From positions 1,922,001 through 1,986,000 of the forward strand of contig NW_027475143.1 of the NCBI RefSeq assembly GCF_051020985.1: DNA of 64,000 nucleotides, given 5' to 3'. This DNA is from Nomia melanderi. Lineage: Eukaryota; Arthropoda; Insecta; Hymenoptera; Halictidae. Of this stretch, positions 13,857 to 26,093 are shown one piece after another (the stretch's first letter is position 1; every line of letters starts with the position of its first letter). A model generated the notes under the pieces. That model searched no databases. It was given only the letters and a program-made list of their open reading frames with translations, and was not told the origin of the DNA. The position numbers were made by a program, and so were the translations under genes.

Positions 13857-14031
13857 AATCTGTGCAGCGGGAACGACCTCGGACCACCAGGGGCCGAGAA
13901 AACCACAGTCTCATGGGGCCGGACACTCAGGGTCAGGGGAAAATCCAATATATATCTGGTGATATCTCGGGTGCTATCAGAGATAGCGCAATAAACCAAA
14001 GTGAATTATCTGCAGGAGGCCCTGGCGCATG
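13857..14031 (+). repeat. Representative type-B monomer
   Basis: This copy is close to the consensus I derived by eye and serves as a coordinate reference (p1 to p175). It carries the type-B 3' half: AGAGATAG, AATAAACCAAAG, GAATTATCTGCAGG. Its one obvious private difference is CTATCAG for the usual CTATTAG. C = 41 and G = 51, so 8 CpG is about 0.67 of expectation. Internal symmetry: ATATC-TGGT-GATAT at 13,952-13,965, and GGCCCTGG near the 3' end, which pairs with CCAGGGGCC in the following monomer. It has no reading frame that stays open through the repeat. Confidence 0.9.
13952..13965 (+). other. Hairpin-forming dyad of the monomer (example)
   Basis: ATATC-TGGT-GATAT is a perfect 5-bp inverted repeat with a 4-base loop, in the AT-rich middle of the monomer. 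It occurs in most monomers, including the diverged X cores. Loop variants with the stem intact: TGCT (terminal array, 18.86 kb), TCTT (7.13, 8.53, 10.63, 12.03 kb), TAGT (1.88 kb), TGGC (44.59, 49.32, 52.64 kb) and GGGT (51.58, 54.38 kb). Some monomers break the stem (ATATGTGGTGATAT in and near Z; GGTCATATC near 5,387). A biological role is not shown. Confidence 0.6.
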
Positions 14032-14339
14032 AATGTGTGCAGCGGGAACGACCTCGGACCACCAGGGGCCGAGAAAACGACCGTCTGATGGGGCCGGACA
14101 CTCAGGGTCAGTGAAAAATCCAATATATATCTGGTGATATCTCGGGTGCTATTACAGATAGCGCAATAAATCAAAGTGCATTACCTGTAGGAGGCCCTGG
14201 CGCATGAAACTGTGCAGCGGGAACGTCGTCGGACCTCCAGGGGCCGAGACAACGACCGTCTCATGGTGCCGGACACTCAGGGTCAGGGTAAAATCCAATA
14301 TATATCTGGTGATATCTCGGGTGCTATAACAGATAGCGC

Positions 14340-16264
14340 AATAAATCAAAGTGCATAGTCTGTAGGAGGCCCTGGCGCATGAATCTGTGCAGCGGGAACG
14401 ACCTCGGAACACCAGGGACCGAGAAAACCACCGTCTCATGGGGCCGGACACTCAGGGTCAGTGAAAAATCCAATATATATGTGGTGATATCTCGGGTGCT
14501 ATTACAGATAGCGCAATAAATCAAAGTGCATTGTCTGTAGGAGACCCTGGCGCATGAACCTGTGCAGCGGGAACGACCTCGGACCACCAGGGGCCGAGAA
14601 AACGACCGTCTCATGGGGCCAGACGCTCAGGGTCAGTGAAAAATCCAATATATATCTGGTGATATCTCGGGTGCTATTACAGATAGCGCAATAAACCAAA
14701 GTGAATTATCTGCAGGAGGCCCTGGCGCATGAATCTGTGCAACCGGAACGACCGCGGACCACCAGGGGCCGAGAAAACCACAGTCTCATGGGGCCGGACA
14801 CTCAGGGTCAGGGGAAAATCCAATATAGATCTGGTGATATCTCGGGTGCTATTACAGATAGCGCAATAAATCAAAGTGCATTGCCTGTAGGAGGCCCTGG
14901 CGCATGTATCTGTGCAGCGGGAACGTCCTCGGACCTCCAAGGGCCGAGACAACGACCGTCTCATGGGGCCGGACCCTCAGGGTCAGGGTAAAATCCAATA
15001 TATATCTGGTGATATCTCGGGTGCTATAACAGATAGCCTAATAAATCAAAGTGAGGTATCTGCAGGAGGCCCTGGCGCCTGAAGCTGTGCAGCGGGAACG
15101 ACCTCGGACCACCAGGGGCCGAGAAAACCACCGTCTCGAGGGGGCCGGACACTCTGGGTCAGGGAAAAATCCAATATATATGTGGTGATATCTCGGGTGC
15201 TATTACAGATAACGCAATAAATCAAAGTGCATTGTCTGTAGGAGGCCCTGGCGCATGAATCTGTGCAGCGGGAACGACCTAGGACCACCAGGGGCCAAGA
15301 AAACCACCGTCTCATGGGGCCGGACACTCAGGGTCAGGGAAAAATCCAATATATATCTGGTGATATCTCGGGTGCTAATAGAGATAGCGCAATAAACCAA
15401 AGTGAGGTATCTGCAGGAGGCCCTGGCGCCTGAAGCTGTGCAGCGGGAACGACCTCGGACCACCAGGGGCCGAGAAAACCACCGTCTCGAGGGGGCCGGA
15501 CACTCTGGGTCAGGGAAAAATCCAATATATGTGGTGATATCTCGGGTGCTATTACAGATAACGCAATAAATCAAAGTGCATTGTCTGTAGGAGGCCCTGG
15601 CGCATGAATCTGTGCAGCGGGAACGACCTAGGACCACCAGGGGCCGAGAAAACTACAGTCTCATGGGGCCGGACACTCAGGGTCAGGGTAAAATCCAATA
15701 TATATCTGGTGATATGTCGGGTGCTATTACAGATAGCGCAATAAATCAAAGTGCATTGTCTGTAGGAGGTCCTGGCGCATGAATCTGTGCAGCGGGAACG
15801 ACCTCGGACCACCAGGGGCCGAGAAAAGCACAGTCTCATGGGGCCGGACACTCAGGGTCAGGGTAAAATCCAATATATATCTGGTGATATCTCGGGTGCT
15901 ATTAGAGATAGCGCAATAAGCCAAAGTGAATTATCTGCAGGAGGCCCTGGCGCATGAATCTGTGCAGCGGGAACGACCTCGGACCACCAGGGGCCGAGAA
16001 AACGACCGTCTGATGGGGCCGGACACTCAGGGTCAGGGGAAAATCCAATATATATCTGGTGATATCTCGGGTGCTATTACAGATAGCGCAATAAATCAAA
16101 GTGCATTACCTGTAGGAGGCCCTGGCGCATGAAACTGTGCAGCGGGAACGTCGTCGGACCTCCAGGGGCCGAGACAACGACCGTCTCATGGTGCCGGACA
16201 CTCAGGGTCAGGGTAAAATCCAATATATATCTGGTGATATCTCGGGTGCTATAACAGATAGCGC
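14340..16264 (+). repeat. 11-monomer derivative of the 12-monomer unit (1,925 bp)
   Basis: It matches 12,240-13,900 at +2,100 bp up to about 16,000. It then jumps to match 14,074-14,340 at +1,925 bp, so exactly one monomer is missing relative to copy 1. The jump lies where GAAAACCACAGTCTC in copy 1 is replaced by GAAAACGACCGTCTGATGGG. The end overlaps the next higher-order unit, which begins at about 15,860. Confidence 0.8.
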
Positions 16265-19200
16265 AATAAATCAAAGTGCATTGTCTGTAGGAGGCCCTGG
16301 CGCATGAATCTGTGCAGCGGGAACGACCTCGGACCACCAGGGGCCGAGAAAACGACCGTCTCATGGGGCCGGACGCTCAGGGTCAGTGAAAAATCCAATA
16401 TATATCTGGTGATATCTCGGGTGCTATTAGAGATAGCGCAATAAACCAAAGTGAATTATCTGCAGGAGGCCCTGGCGCATGAATCTGTGCAGCGGGAACG
16501 ACCTCGGACCACCAGGGGCCGAGAAAACCACCGTCTCATGGGGCCTTACACTCAGGGTCAGGGAAAAATCCAATATATATCTGGTGATATCTCGGGTGCT
16601 ATTAGAGATAGCGCAATAAACCAAAGTGAGTTATCTGCAGGAGGCCCTGGCGCCTGAAGCTGTGCAGCGGGAACGACCTCGGACCACCAGGGGCCGAGAA
16701 AACCACCGTCTCGAGGGGGCCGGACACTCTGGGTCAGGGAAAAATCCAATATATATGTGGTGATATCTCGGGTGCTATTACAGATAACGCAATAAATCAA
16801 AGTGCATTGTCTGTAGGAGGCCCTGGCGCATGAATCTGTGCAGCGGGAACGACCTAGGACCACCAGGGGCCGAGAAAACCACCGTCTCATGGGGCCGGAC
16901 ACTCAGGGTCAGGGAAAAATCCAATATATATCTGGTGATATCTCGGGTGCTATTAGAGATAGCGCAATAAATCAAAGTGCATTGTCTGTAGGAGGCCCTG
17001 GCGCATGAATCTGTACAGCGGGAACGACCTCGGACCACCAGGGGCAGAGAAAACCACAGTCTCATTGGGCCGGACACTCAGGGTTAGGGAAAATCCAATA
17101 TATATCTGGTGATATCTCGGGTGCTATTAGAGATAGCGCAATAAATCAAAGTGCATTGTCTGTAGGAGGCCCTGGCGCATGAATCTGTGCAGCGGGAACG
17201 ACCTCGGAACACCAGGGACCGAGAAAACCACCGTCTCATGGGGCCGGACACTCAGGGTCAGTGAAAAATCCAATATATATGTGGTGATATCTCGGGTGCT
17301 ATTACAGATAGCGCAATAAATCAAAGTGCATTGTCTGTAGGAGACCCTGGCGCATGAACCTGTGCAGCGGGAACGACCTCGGACCACCAGGGGCCGAGAA
17401 AACGACCGTCTCATGGGGCCAGACGCTCAGGGTCAGTGAAAAATCCAATATATATCTGGTGATATCTCGGGTGCTATTAGAGATAGCGCAATAAACCAAA
17501 GTGAATTATCTGCAGGAGGCCCTGGCGCATGAATCTGTGCAACCGGAACGACCGCGGACCACCAGGGGCCGAGAAAACCACAGTCTCATGGGGCCGGACA
17601 CTCAGGGTCAGGGGAAAATCCAATATAGATCTGGTGATATCTCGGGTGCTATTACAGATAGCGCAATAAATCAAAGTGCATTGCCTGTAGAAGGCCCTGG
17701 CGCATGTATCTGTGCAGCGGGAACGTCCTCGGACCTCCAGGGGCCGAGACAACGACCGTCTCATGGGGCCGGACCCTCAGGGTCAGGGTAAAATCCAATA
17801 TATATCTGGTGATATCTCGGGTGCTATAACAGATAGCGCAATAAATCAAAGTGAGGTATCTGCAGGAGGCCCTGGCGCCTGAAGCTGTGCAGCGGGAACG
17901 ACCTCGGACCACCAGGGGCCGAGAAAACCACCGTCTCGAGGGGGCCGGACACTCTGGGTCAGGGAAAAATCCAATATATATGTGGTGATATCTCGGGTGC
18001 TATTACAGATAACGCAATAAATCAAAGTGCATTGTCTGTAGGAGGCCCTGGCGCATGAATCTGGGCAGCGGGAACGACCTCGGACCACCAGGGGCCGAGA
18101 AGACCACAGTCTCATGGGGCCGGACACTCAGGGTCAGGGGAAAATCCAATATATATCTGGTGATATCTCGGGTGCTATTAGAGATAGGGCAATAAACCAA
18201 AGTGAATTATCTGCAGCAGGCCCTGGCGCATGAATCTGTGCAACGGGAACGACCTCGCACCACCAGGGGCCGAGAAAACCACAGTCTCATGGGGCCGGAC
18301 ACTCAGGGTCAGGGGAAAATCCAATATATATCTGGTGATATCTCGGGTGCTATTACAGATAGAGCAATAAATCACGGTGCATTGTCTGTAGGAGGCCCTG
18401 GCGCATGAATCTCTGCAGCGGGAACAACCTCGGACAACCAGGGGCCGAGAAAACCACAGTCTCATGGGGCCGGACACTCAGGGTCAGGGGAAAATCCAAT
18501 ATATATCTGGTGATATCTCGGGTGCTATTAGATACAGCGCAATAAACCAAAGTGAATTATCTGCAGGAGGCCCTGGCGCATGAATCTGCGCAGCGGGAAC
18601 GACCTCGGACCACCAGGGGCCGAGAAAACCACAGTCTAATGGGGCCGGACACTCAGGGTCAGGGGAAAATCCAATATATATCTGGTGATATCGCGGGTGC
18701 TATTAGAGATAGCGCAATAAACCAAAGTGAATTATCTGCAGGAGGCCCTGCCGCATGCATCTGTGCAGCGGGAACGACCTCGGAACACCAGGGGCCGAGA
18801 AAACCACCGTCTCATGGGGCAGGACACTCAGGGTCAGTGAAAATTCCAATATATATCTGCTGATATCTCGGGTGCTGTCGCAGATAGCGCAATAAACCAA
18901 AGTGCATTGTCTGTAGGAGGCCCTGGCGCATGAATGTGTGCAGAGGGAACGACCTCGGACCACCAGGGGCAGAGAAAACCACCGTCTCATGGCGCCGGAC
19001 ACTCAGGGTCAGGGGAAAATCCAATATATATCTGGTGATATCTCGGGTGCTATTACAGATAGCGCAATAAATCAAAGTGAATTATCTGCAGGAGGCCCTG
19101 GCGCATGAATCTGTGCAGCGGGAACGACCTCGGACCACCGGGGGCCGAGAAAACCACAGTCTCATGGGGCTGGACACTCAGGGTCGAGGAAAAATCCAAT

Positions 19201-19535
19201 ATATATCTGGTGATATCTCGGGTGCTATTACAGATAGCGCGATAAATCAAAGTGCATTGTCTGTAGGAGGCACTGGCGAATGAGTCTGTGCAGCAGGAAC
19301 GACCTCGAACCACCAGGGGCCGAGAAAATTACAGATATTCGGAATCCGTCACCCAAGGTCATGTGAAAATCCAGCATATATCTGGTGATATTTCGGGTGC
19401 TATTATAGATAGCGCAATAAACCAAAGTGAATTATCTGCAGTAGGCCCTGGCGCATGCATCTGTGCAGCGGGAACGACCTCGGACAACCAGGGGCCGAGA
19501 AAGCCACAGGCTCATGGGGCTGGACACTCAGGGTC
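15860..19535 (+). repeat. 21-monomer higher-order unit, copy 1 (3,676 bp)
   Basis: Landmarks recur in copy 2 first at +3,676 bp (15,926/19,602, 16,451/20,127, 16,778/20,454) and then at +3,501 bp (17,501/21,002, 18,202/21,703, 19,077/22,578). One monomer of copy 1, around 17,130-17,300 (GAACACCAGGGACCGAG), is therefore missing from copy 2. The unit contains Z monomers at about 16,711 and 17,935 and ends with the first X monomer of the window (19,283-19,457). Confidence 0.88.
19283..19457 (+). repeat. X monomer 1 (diverged core)
   Basis: Reference copy of X. Between the shared flanks (CCACCAGGGGCCGAG before, CATATATCTGGTGATAT after) about 16 of 44 bases differ from the consensus, with no length change: ATTACAGATATTCGG, AATCCGTCACCCAAGG, TCATGTGAAAATCCAGC. 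It contains the palindrome CGGAATCCG (19,340-19,348). The usual GATATC is replaced by GATATTTCGG, and the monomer begins with GAGTCTGTGCAGCAGG. The pattern suggests an old monomer lineage carried along inside higher-order units. Confidence 0.92.
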
Positions 19536-22500
19536 AGGGTAAAATCCAATATATATCTGGTGATATCTCGGGTGCTATTAGAGATAGCGCAATAAGCCAA
19601 AGTGAATTATCTGCAGGAGGCCCTGGCGCATGAATCTGTGCAGCGGGAACGACCTCGGACCACCAGGGGCCGAGAAAACGACCGTCTGATGGGGCCGGAC
19701 ACTCAGGGTCAGGGGAAAATCCAATATATATCTGGTGATATCTCGGGTGCTATTACAGATAGCGCAATAAATCAAAGTGCATTACCTGTAGGAGGCCCTG
19801 GCGCATGAAACTGTGCAGCGGGAACGTCGTCGGACCTCCAGGGGCCGAGACAACGACCGTCTCATGGTGCCGGACACTCAGGGTCAGGGTAAAATCCAAT
19901 ATATATCTGGTGATATCTCGGGTGCTATAACAGATAGCGCAATAAATCAAAGTGCATTGTCTGTAGGAGGCCCTGGCGCATGAATCTGTGCAGCGGGAAC
20001 GACCTCGGACCACCAGGGGCCGAGAAAACGACCGTCTCATGGGGCCGGACGCTCAGGGTCAGTGAAAAATCCAATATATATCTGGTGATATCTCGGGTGC
20101 TATTAGAGATAGCGCAATAAACCAAAGTGAATTATCTGCAGGAGGCCCTGGCGCATGAATCTGTGCAGCGGGAACGACCTCGGACCACCAGGGCCCGAGA
20201 AAACCACCGTCTCATGGGGCCTTACACTCAGGGTCAGGGAAAAATCCAATATATATCTGGTGATATCTCGGGTGCTATTAGAGATAGCGCAATAAACCAA
20301 AGTGAGTTATCTGCAGGAGGCCCTGGCGCCTGAAGCTGTGCAGCGGGAACGACCTCGGACCACCAGGGGCCGAGAAAACCACCGTCTCGAGGGGGCCGGA
20401 CACTCTGGGTCAGGGAAAAATCCAATATATATGTGGTGATATCTCGGGTGCTATTACAGATAACGCAATAAATCAAAGTGCATTGTCTGTAGGAGGCCCT
20501 GGCGCATGAATCTGTGCAGCGGGAACGACCTAGGACCACCAGGGGCCGAGAAAACCACCGTCTCATGGGGCCGGACACTCAGGGTCAGGGAAAAATCCAA
20601 TATATATCTGGTGATATCTCGGGTGCTATTAGAGATAGCGCAATAAATCAAAGTGCATTGTCTGTAGGAGGCCCTGGCGCATGAATCTGTACAGCGGGAA
20701 CGACCTCGGACCACCAGGGGCAGAGAAAACCACAGTCTCATTGGGCCGGACACTCAGGGTTAGGGAAAATCCAATATATATCTGGTGATATCTCGGGTGC
20801 TATTAGAGATAGCGCAATAAATCAAAGTGCATTGTCTGTAGGAGACCCTGGCGCATGAACCTGTGCAGCGGGAACGACCTCGGACCACCAGGGGCCGAGA
20901 AAACGACCGTCTCATGGGGCCAGACGCTCAGGGTCAGTGAAAAATCCAATATATATCTGGTGATATCTCGGGTGCTATTAGAGATAGCGCAATAAACCAA
21001 AGTGAATTATCTGCAGGAGGCCCTGGCGCATGAATCTGTGCAACCGGAACGACCGCGGACCACCAGGGGCCGAGAAAACCACAGTCTCATGGGGCCGGAC
21101 ACTCAGGGTCAGGGGAAAATCCAATATAGATCTGGTGATATCTCGGGTGCTATTACAGATAGCGCAATAAATCAAAGTGCATTGCCTGTAGAAGGCCCTG
21201 GCGCATGTATCTGTGCAGCGGGAACGTCCTCGGACCTCCAGGGGCCGAGACAACGACCGTCTCATGGGGCCGGACCCTCAGGGTCAGGGTAAAATCCAAT
21301 ATATATCTGGTGATATCTCGGGTGCTATAACAGATAGCGCAATAAATCAAAGTGAGGTATCTGCAGGAGGCCCTGGCGCCTGAAGCTGTGCAGCGGGAAC
21401 GACCTCGGACCACCAGGGGCCGAGAAAACCACCGTCTCGAGGGGGCCGGACACTCTGGGTCAGGGAAAAATCCAATATATATGTGGTGATATCTCGGGTG
21501 CTATTACAGATAACGCAATAAATCAAAGTGCATTGTCTGTAGGAGGCCCTGGCGCATGAATCTGGGCAGCGGGAACGACCTCGGACCACCAGGGGCCGAG
21601 AAGACCACAGTCTCATGGGGCCGGACACTCAGGGTCAGGGGAAAATCCAATATATATCTGGTGATATCTCGGGTGCTATTAGAGATAGGGCAATAAACCA
21701 AAGTGAATTATCTGCAGCAGGCCCTGGCGCATGAATCTGTGCAACGGGAACGACCTCGCACCACCAGGGGCCGAGAAAACCACAGTCTCATGGGGCCGGA
21801 CACTCAGGGTCAGGGGAAAATCCAATATATATCTGGTGATATCTCGGGTGCTATTACAGATAGAGCAATAAATCACGGTGCATTGTCTGTAGGAGGCCCT
21901 GGCGCATGAATCTCTGCAGCGGGAACAACCTCGGACAACCAGGGGCCGAGAAAACCACAGTCTCATGGGGCCGGACACTCAGGGTCAGGGGAAAATCCAA
22001 TATATATCTGGTGATATCTCGGGTGCTATTAGATACAGCGCAATAAACCAAAGTGAATTATCTGCAGGAGGCCCTGGCGCATGAATCTGCGCAGCGGGAA
22101 CGACCTCGGACCACCAGGGGCCGAGAAAACCACAGTCTAATGGGGCCGGACACTCAGGGTCAGGGGAAAATCCAATATATATCTGGTGATATCGCGGGTG
22201 CTATTAGAGATAGCGCAATAAACCAAAGTGAATTATCTGCAGGAGGCCCTGCCGCATGCATCTGTGCAGCGGGAACGACCTCGGAACACCAGGGGCCGAG
22301 AAAACCACCGTCTCATGGGGCAGGACACTCAGGGTCAGTGAAAATTCCAATATATATCTGCTGATATCTCGGGTGCTGTCGCAGATAGCGCAATAAACCA
22401 AAGTGCATTGTCTGTAGGAGGCCCTGGCGCATGAATGTGTGCAGAGGGAACGACCTCGGACCACCAGGGGCAGAGAAAACCACCGTCTCATGGCGCCGGA

Positions 22501-23035
22501 CACTCAGGGTCAGGGGAAAATCCAATATATATCTGGTGATATCTCGGGTGCTATTACAGATAGCGCAATAAATCAAAGTGAATTATCTGCAGGAGGCCCT
22601 GGCGCATGAATCTGTGCAGCGGGAACGACCTCGGACCACCAGGGGCCGAGAAAACCACAGTCTCATGGGGCTGGACACTCAGGGTCGAGGAAAAATCCAA
22701 TATATATCTGGTGATATCTCGGGTGCTATTACAGATAGCGCGATAAATCAAAGTGCATTGTCTGTAGGAGGCACTGGCGAATGAGTCTGTGCAGCAGGAA
22801 CGACCTCGAACCACCAGGGGCCGAGAAAATTACAGATATTCGGAATCCGTCACCCAAGGTCATGTGAAAATCCAGCATATATCTGGTGATATTTCGGGTG
22901 CTATTATAGATAGCGCAATAAACCAAAGTGAATTATCTGCAGTAGGCCCTGGCGCATGCATCTGTGCAGCGGGAACGACCTCGGACAACCAGGGGCCGAG
23001 AAAGCCACAGGCTCATGGGGCTGGACACTCAGGGT
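19536..23035 (+). repeat. 20-monomer derivative, copy 2 (about 3,500 bp)
   Basis: It repeats 15,860-19,535 with one monomer lost. The match ends at about 19,535/23,035, where GGGTCAGGGTAAAA is replaced by GGGTTAGGGAAAAA. Only scattered point differences were noticed, for example ACCAGGGCCCGAG near 20,190 against ACCAGGGGCCGAG in copy 1, and CCACCAGGGG near 22,637 against CCACCGGGGG at 19,136. The low divergence points to recent duplication. Confidence 0.88.
22784..22958 (+). repeat. X monomer 2
   Basis: Same core as the 19,283 copy, 3,501 bp downstream (20 monomers plus 1 bp), inside the second copy of the 21-monomer unit. Confidence 0.92.
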
Positions 23036-24054
23036 TAGGGAAAAATCCAATATATATCTGGTGATATCTCGGGTGCTATAACAGATAGCGCAATAAATCA
23101 AAGTGCATTGTCTGTAGGAGGCCCTGGCGCATGAATCTGTGCAGCGGGAACGACCTCGGACCACCAGGGGCCGAGAAAACCACCGTCTCGAGGGGGCCGG
23201 ACACTCTGGGTCAGGGAAAAATCCAATATATATGTGGTGATATCTCGGGTGCTATTACAGATAACGCAATAAATCAAAGTGCATTGTCTGTAGGAGGCCC
23301 TGGCGCATGAATCTGTGCAGCGGGAACGACCTAGGACCACCAGGGGCCAAGAAAACCACCGTCTCATGGGGCCGGACACTCAGGGTCAGGGAAAAATCCA
23401 ATATATATCTGGTGATATCTCGGGTGCTAATAGAGATAGCGCAATAAACCAAAGTGAGGTATCTGCAGGAGGCCCTGGCGCCTGAAGCTGTGCAGCGGGA
23501 ACGACCTCGGACCACCAGGGGCCGAGAAAACCACCGTCTCGAGGGGGCCGGACACTCTGGGTCAGGGAAAAATCCAATATATGTGGTGATATCTCGGGTG
23601 CTATTACAGATAACGCAATAAATCAAAGTGCATTGTCTGTAGGAGGCCCTGGCGCATGAATCTGTGCAGCGGGAACGACCTAGGACCACCAGGGGCCGAG
23701 AAAACTACAGTCTCATGGGGCCGGACACTCAGGGTCAGGGTAAAATCCAATATATATCTGGTGATATGTCGGGTGCTATTACAGATAGCGCAATAAATCA
23801 AAGTGCATTGTCTGTAGGAGGTCCTGGCGCATGAATCTGTGCAGCGGGAACGACCTCGGACCACCAGGGGCCGAGAAAAGCACAGTCTCATGGGGCCGGA
23901 CACTCAGGGTCAGGGTAAAATCCAATATATATCTGGTGATATCTCGGGTGCTATTAGAGATAGCGCAATAAGCCAAAGTGAATTATCTGCAGGAGGCCCT
24001 GGCGCATGAATCTGTGCAGCGGGAACGACCTCGGACCACCAGGGGCCGAGAAAA
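23036..24054 (+). repeat. Mosaic block copied from about 15.1-16.0 kb
   Basis: Bases 23,180-24,050 match 15,128-15,998 at +8,052 bp, including two Z monomers (CTCGAG near 23,189 and 23,542) and the 2-bp-deleted AT tract near 23,577. The junction with the preceding block lies within the monomer 23,098-23,180, and the next junction is at about 24,055. No genes. Confidence 0.75.
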
Positions 24055-25705
24055 CCACAGTCTCATGGGGCCGGACACTCAGGGTCAGGGGAAAATCCAA
24101 TATAGATCTGGTGATATCTCGGGTGCTATTACAGATAGCGCAATAAATCAAAGTGCATTGCCTGTAGAAGGCCCTGGCGCATGTATCTGTGCAGCGGGAA
24201 CGTCCTCGGACCTCCAGGGGCCGAGACAACGACCGTCTCATGGGGCCGGACCCTCAGGGTCAGGGTAAAATCCAATATATATCTGGTGATATCTCGGGTG
24301 CTATAACAGATAGCGCAATAAATCAAAGTGAGGTATCTGCAGGAGGCCCTGGCGCCTGAAGCTGTGCAGCGGGAACGACCTCGGACCACCAGGGGCCGAG
24401 AAAACCACCGTCTCGAGGGGGCCGGACACTCTGGGTCAGGGAAAAATCCAATATATATGTGGTGATATCTCGGGTGCTATTACAGATAACGCAATAAATC
24501 AAAGTGCATTGTCTGTAGGAGGCCCTGGCGCATGAATCTGGGCAGCGGGAACGACCTCGGACCACCAGGGGCCGAGAAGACCACAGTCTCATGGGGCCGG
24601 ACACTCAGGGTCAGGGGAAAATCCAATATATATCTGGTGATATCTCGGGTGCTATTAGAGATAGGGCAATAAACCAAAGTGAATTATCTGCAGCAGGCCC
24701 TGGCGCATGAATCTGTGCAACGGGAACGACCTCGCACCACCAGGGGCCGAGAAAACCACAGTCTCATGGGGCCGGACACTCAGGGTCAGGGGAAAATCCA
24801 ATATATATCTGGTGATATCTCGGGTGCTATTACAGATAGAGCAATAAATCACGGTGCATTGTCTGTAGGAGGCCCTGGCGCATGAATCTCTGCAGCGGGA
24901 ACAACCTCGGACAACCAGGGGCCGAGAAAACCACAGTCTCATGGGGCCGGACACTCAGGGTCAGGGGAAAATCCAATATATATCTGGTGATATCTCGGGT
25001 GCTATTAGATACAGCGCAATAAACCAAAGTGAATTATCTGCAGGAGGCCCTGGCGCATGAATCTGCGCAGCGGGAACGACCTCGGACCACCAGGGGCCGA
25101 GAAAACCACAGTCTAATGGGGCCGGACACTCAGGGTCAGGGGAAAATCCAATATATATCTGGTGATATCGCGGGTGCTATTAGAGATAGCGCAATAAACC
25201 AAAGTGAATTATCTGCAGGAGGCCCTGCCGCATGCATCTGTGCAGCGGGAACGACCTCGGAACACCAGGGGCCGAGAAAACCACCGTCTCATGGGGCAGG
25301 ACACTCAGGGTCAGTGAAAATTCCAATATATATCTGCTGATATCTCGGGTGCTGTCACAGATAGCGCAATAAACCAAAGTGCATTGTCTGTAGGAGGCCC
25401 TGGCGCATGAATGTGTGCAGAGGGAACGACCTCGGACCACCAGGGGCAGAGAAAACCACCGTCTCATGGCGCCGGACACTCAGGGTCAGGGGAAAATCCA
25501 ATATATATCTGGTGATATCTCGGGTGCTATTACAGATAGCGCAATAAATCAAAGTGAATTATCTGCAGGAGGCCCTGGCGCATGAATCTGTGCAGCGGGA
25601 ACGACCTCGGACCACCAGGGGCCGAGAAAACCACAGTCTCATGGGGCTGGACACTCAGGGTCGAGGAAAAATCCAATATATATCTGGTGATATCTCGGGT
25701 GCTAT
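24055..25705 (+). repeat. Mosaic block copied from about 21.1-22.7 kb
   Basis: It matches 21,079-22,729 at +2,976 bp (17 monomers plus 1 bp) and includes a Z monomer near 24,413, GCAGCAGGCCCTGG near 24,690 and GCCCTGCCGCATGCATC near 25,223. A single difference, GCTGTCACAG near 25,353 against GCTGTCGCAG at 22,377, shows how close the copies are. The match stops at about 25,705, where a Z-containing segment follows. Confidence 0.78.
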
Positions 25706-26093
25706 TAGAGATAGCGCAATAAACCAAAGTGAGGTATCTGCAGGAGGCCCTGGCGCCTGAAGCTGTGCAGCGGGAACGACCTCGGACCACCAGGGGCCGA
25801 GAAAACCACCGTCTCGAGGGGGCCGGACACTCTGGGTCCGGGAAAAATCCAATATATGTGGTGATATCTCGGGTGCTATTACAGATAACGCAATAAATCA
25901 AAGTGCATTGTCTGTAGGAGGCCCTGGCGCATGAATCTGTGCAGCGGGAACGACCTAGGACCACCAGGGGCCGAGAAAACTACAGTCTCATGGGGCCGGA
26001 CACTCAGGGTCAGGGTAAAATCCAATATATATCTGGTGATATGTCGGGTGCTATTACAGATAGCGCAATAAATCAAAGTGCATTGTCTGTAGG
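25706..26093 (+). repeat. Short mosaic block with a Z monomer
   Basis: It matches about 23,431-23,818 at +2,275 bp (13 monomers). It contains CTCGAG near 25,815, the private change GGGTCCGGG near 25,835, and AATATATGTGG near 25,853. It ends where the X monomer (GGCACTGGCGAATGAG) begins. Confidence 0.7.

Larger units (their letters stand above)
12155..14339 (+). repeat. 12-monomer higher-order unit, copy 1 (2,100 bp from 12,240)
   Basis: The leading part repeats 10,755-11,199 at +1,400 bp. From about 12,240 the sequence recurs at +2,100 bp (12 monomers). It contains two Z monomers (CTCGAG at about 13,037; CTCGAGGTGG at about 13,387) and a monomer with a 2-bp loss in the AT tract (AATATATGTGG near 13,425). 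A short patch near 12,575 (AGAGATAG) reads ACAGATAG in copy 2 near 14,675, which looks like a small conversion tract. No genes. Confidence 0.85.

Noticed and set aside
19338..19354. TTCGGAATCCGTCACCC in X monomers as a CENP-B box
   Set aside because: Only the TTCG start fits; the central A and the CGGG end are absent.
19283..19457. X monomer as a transposon insertion scar or foreign sequence
   Set aside because: It has the same length as the consensus, unchanged flanks, no target-site duplication, and many scattered identities with the consensus core, so it is a diverged monomer.
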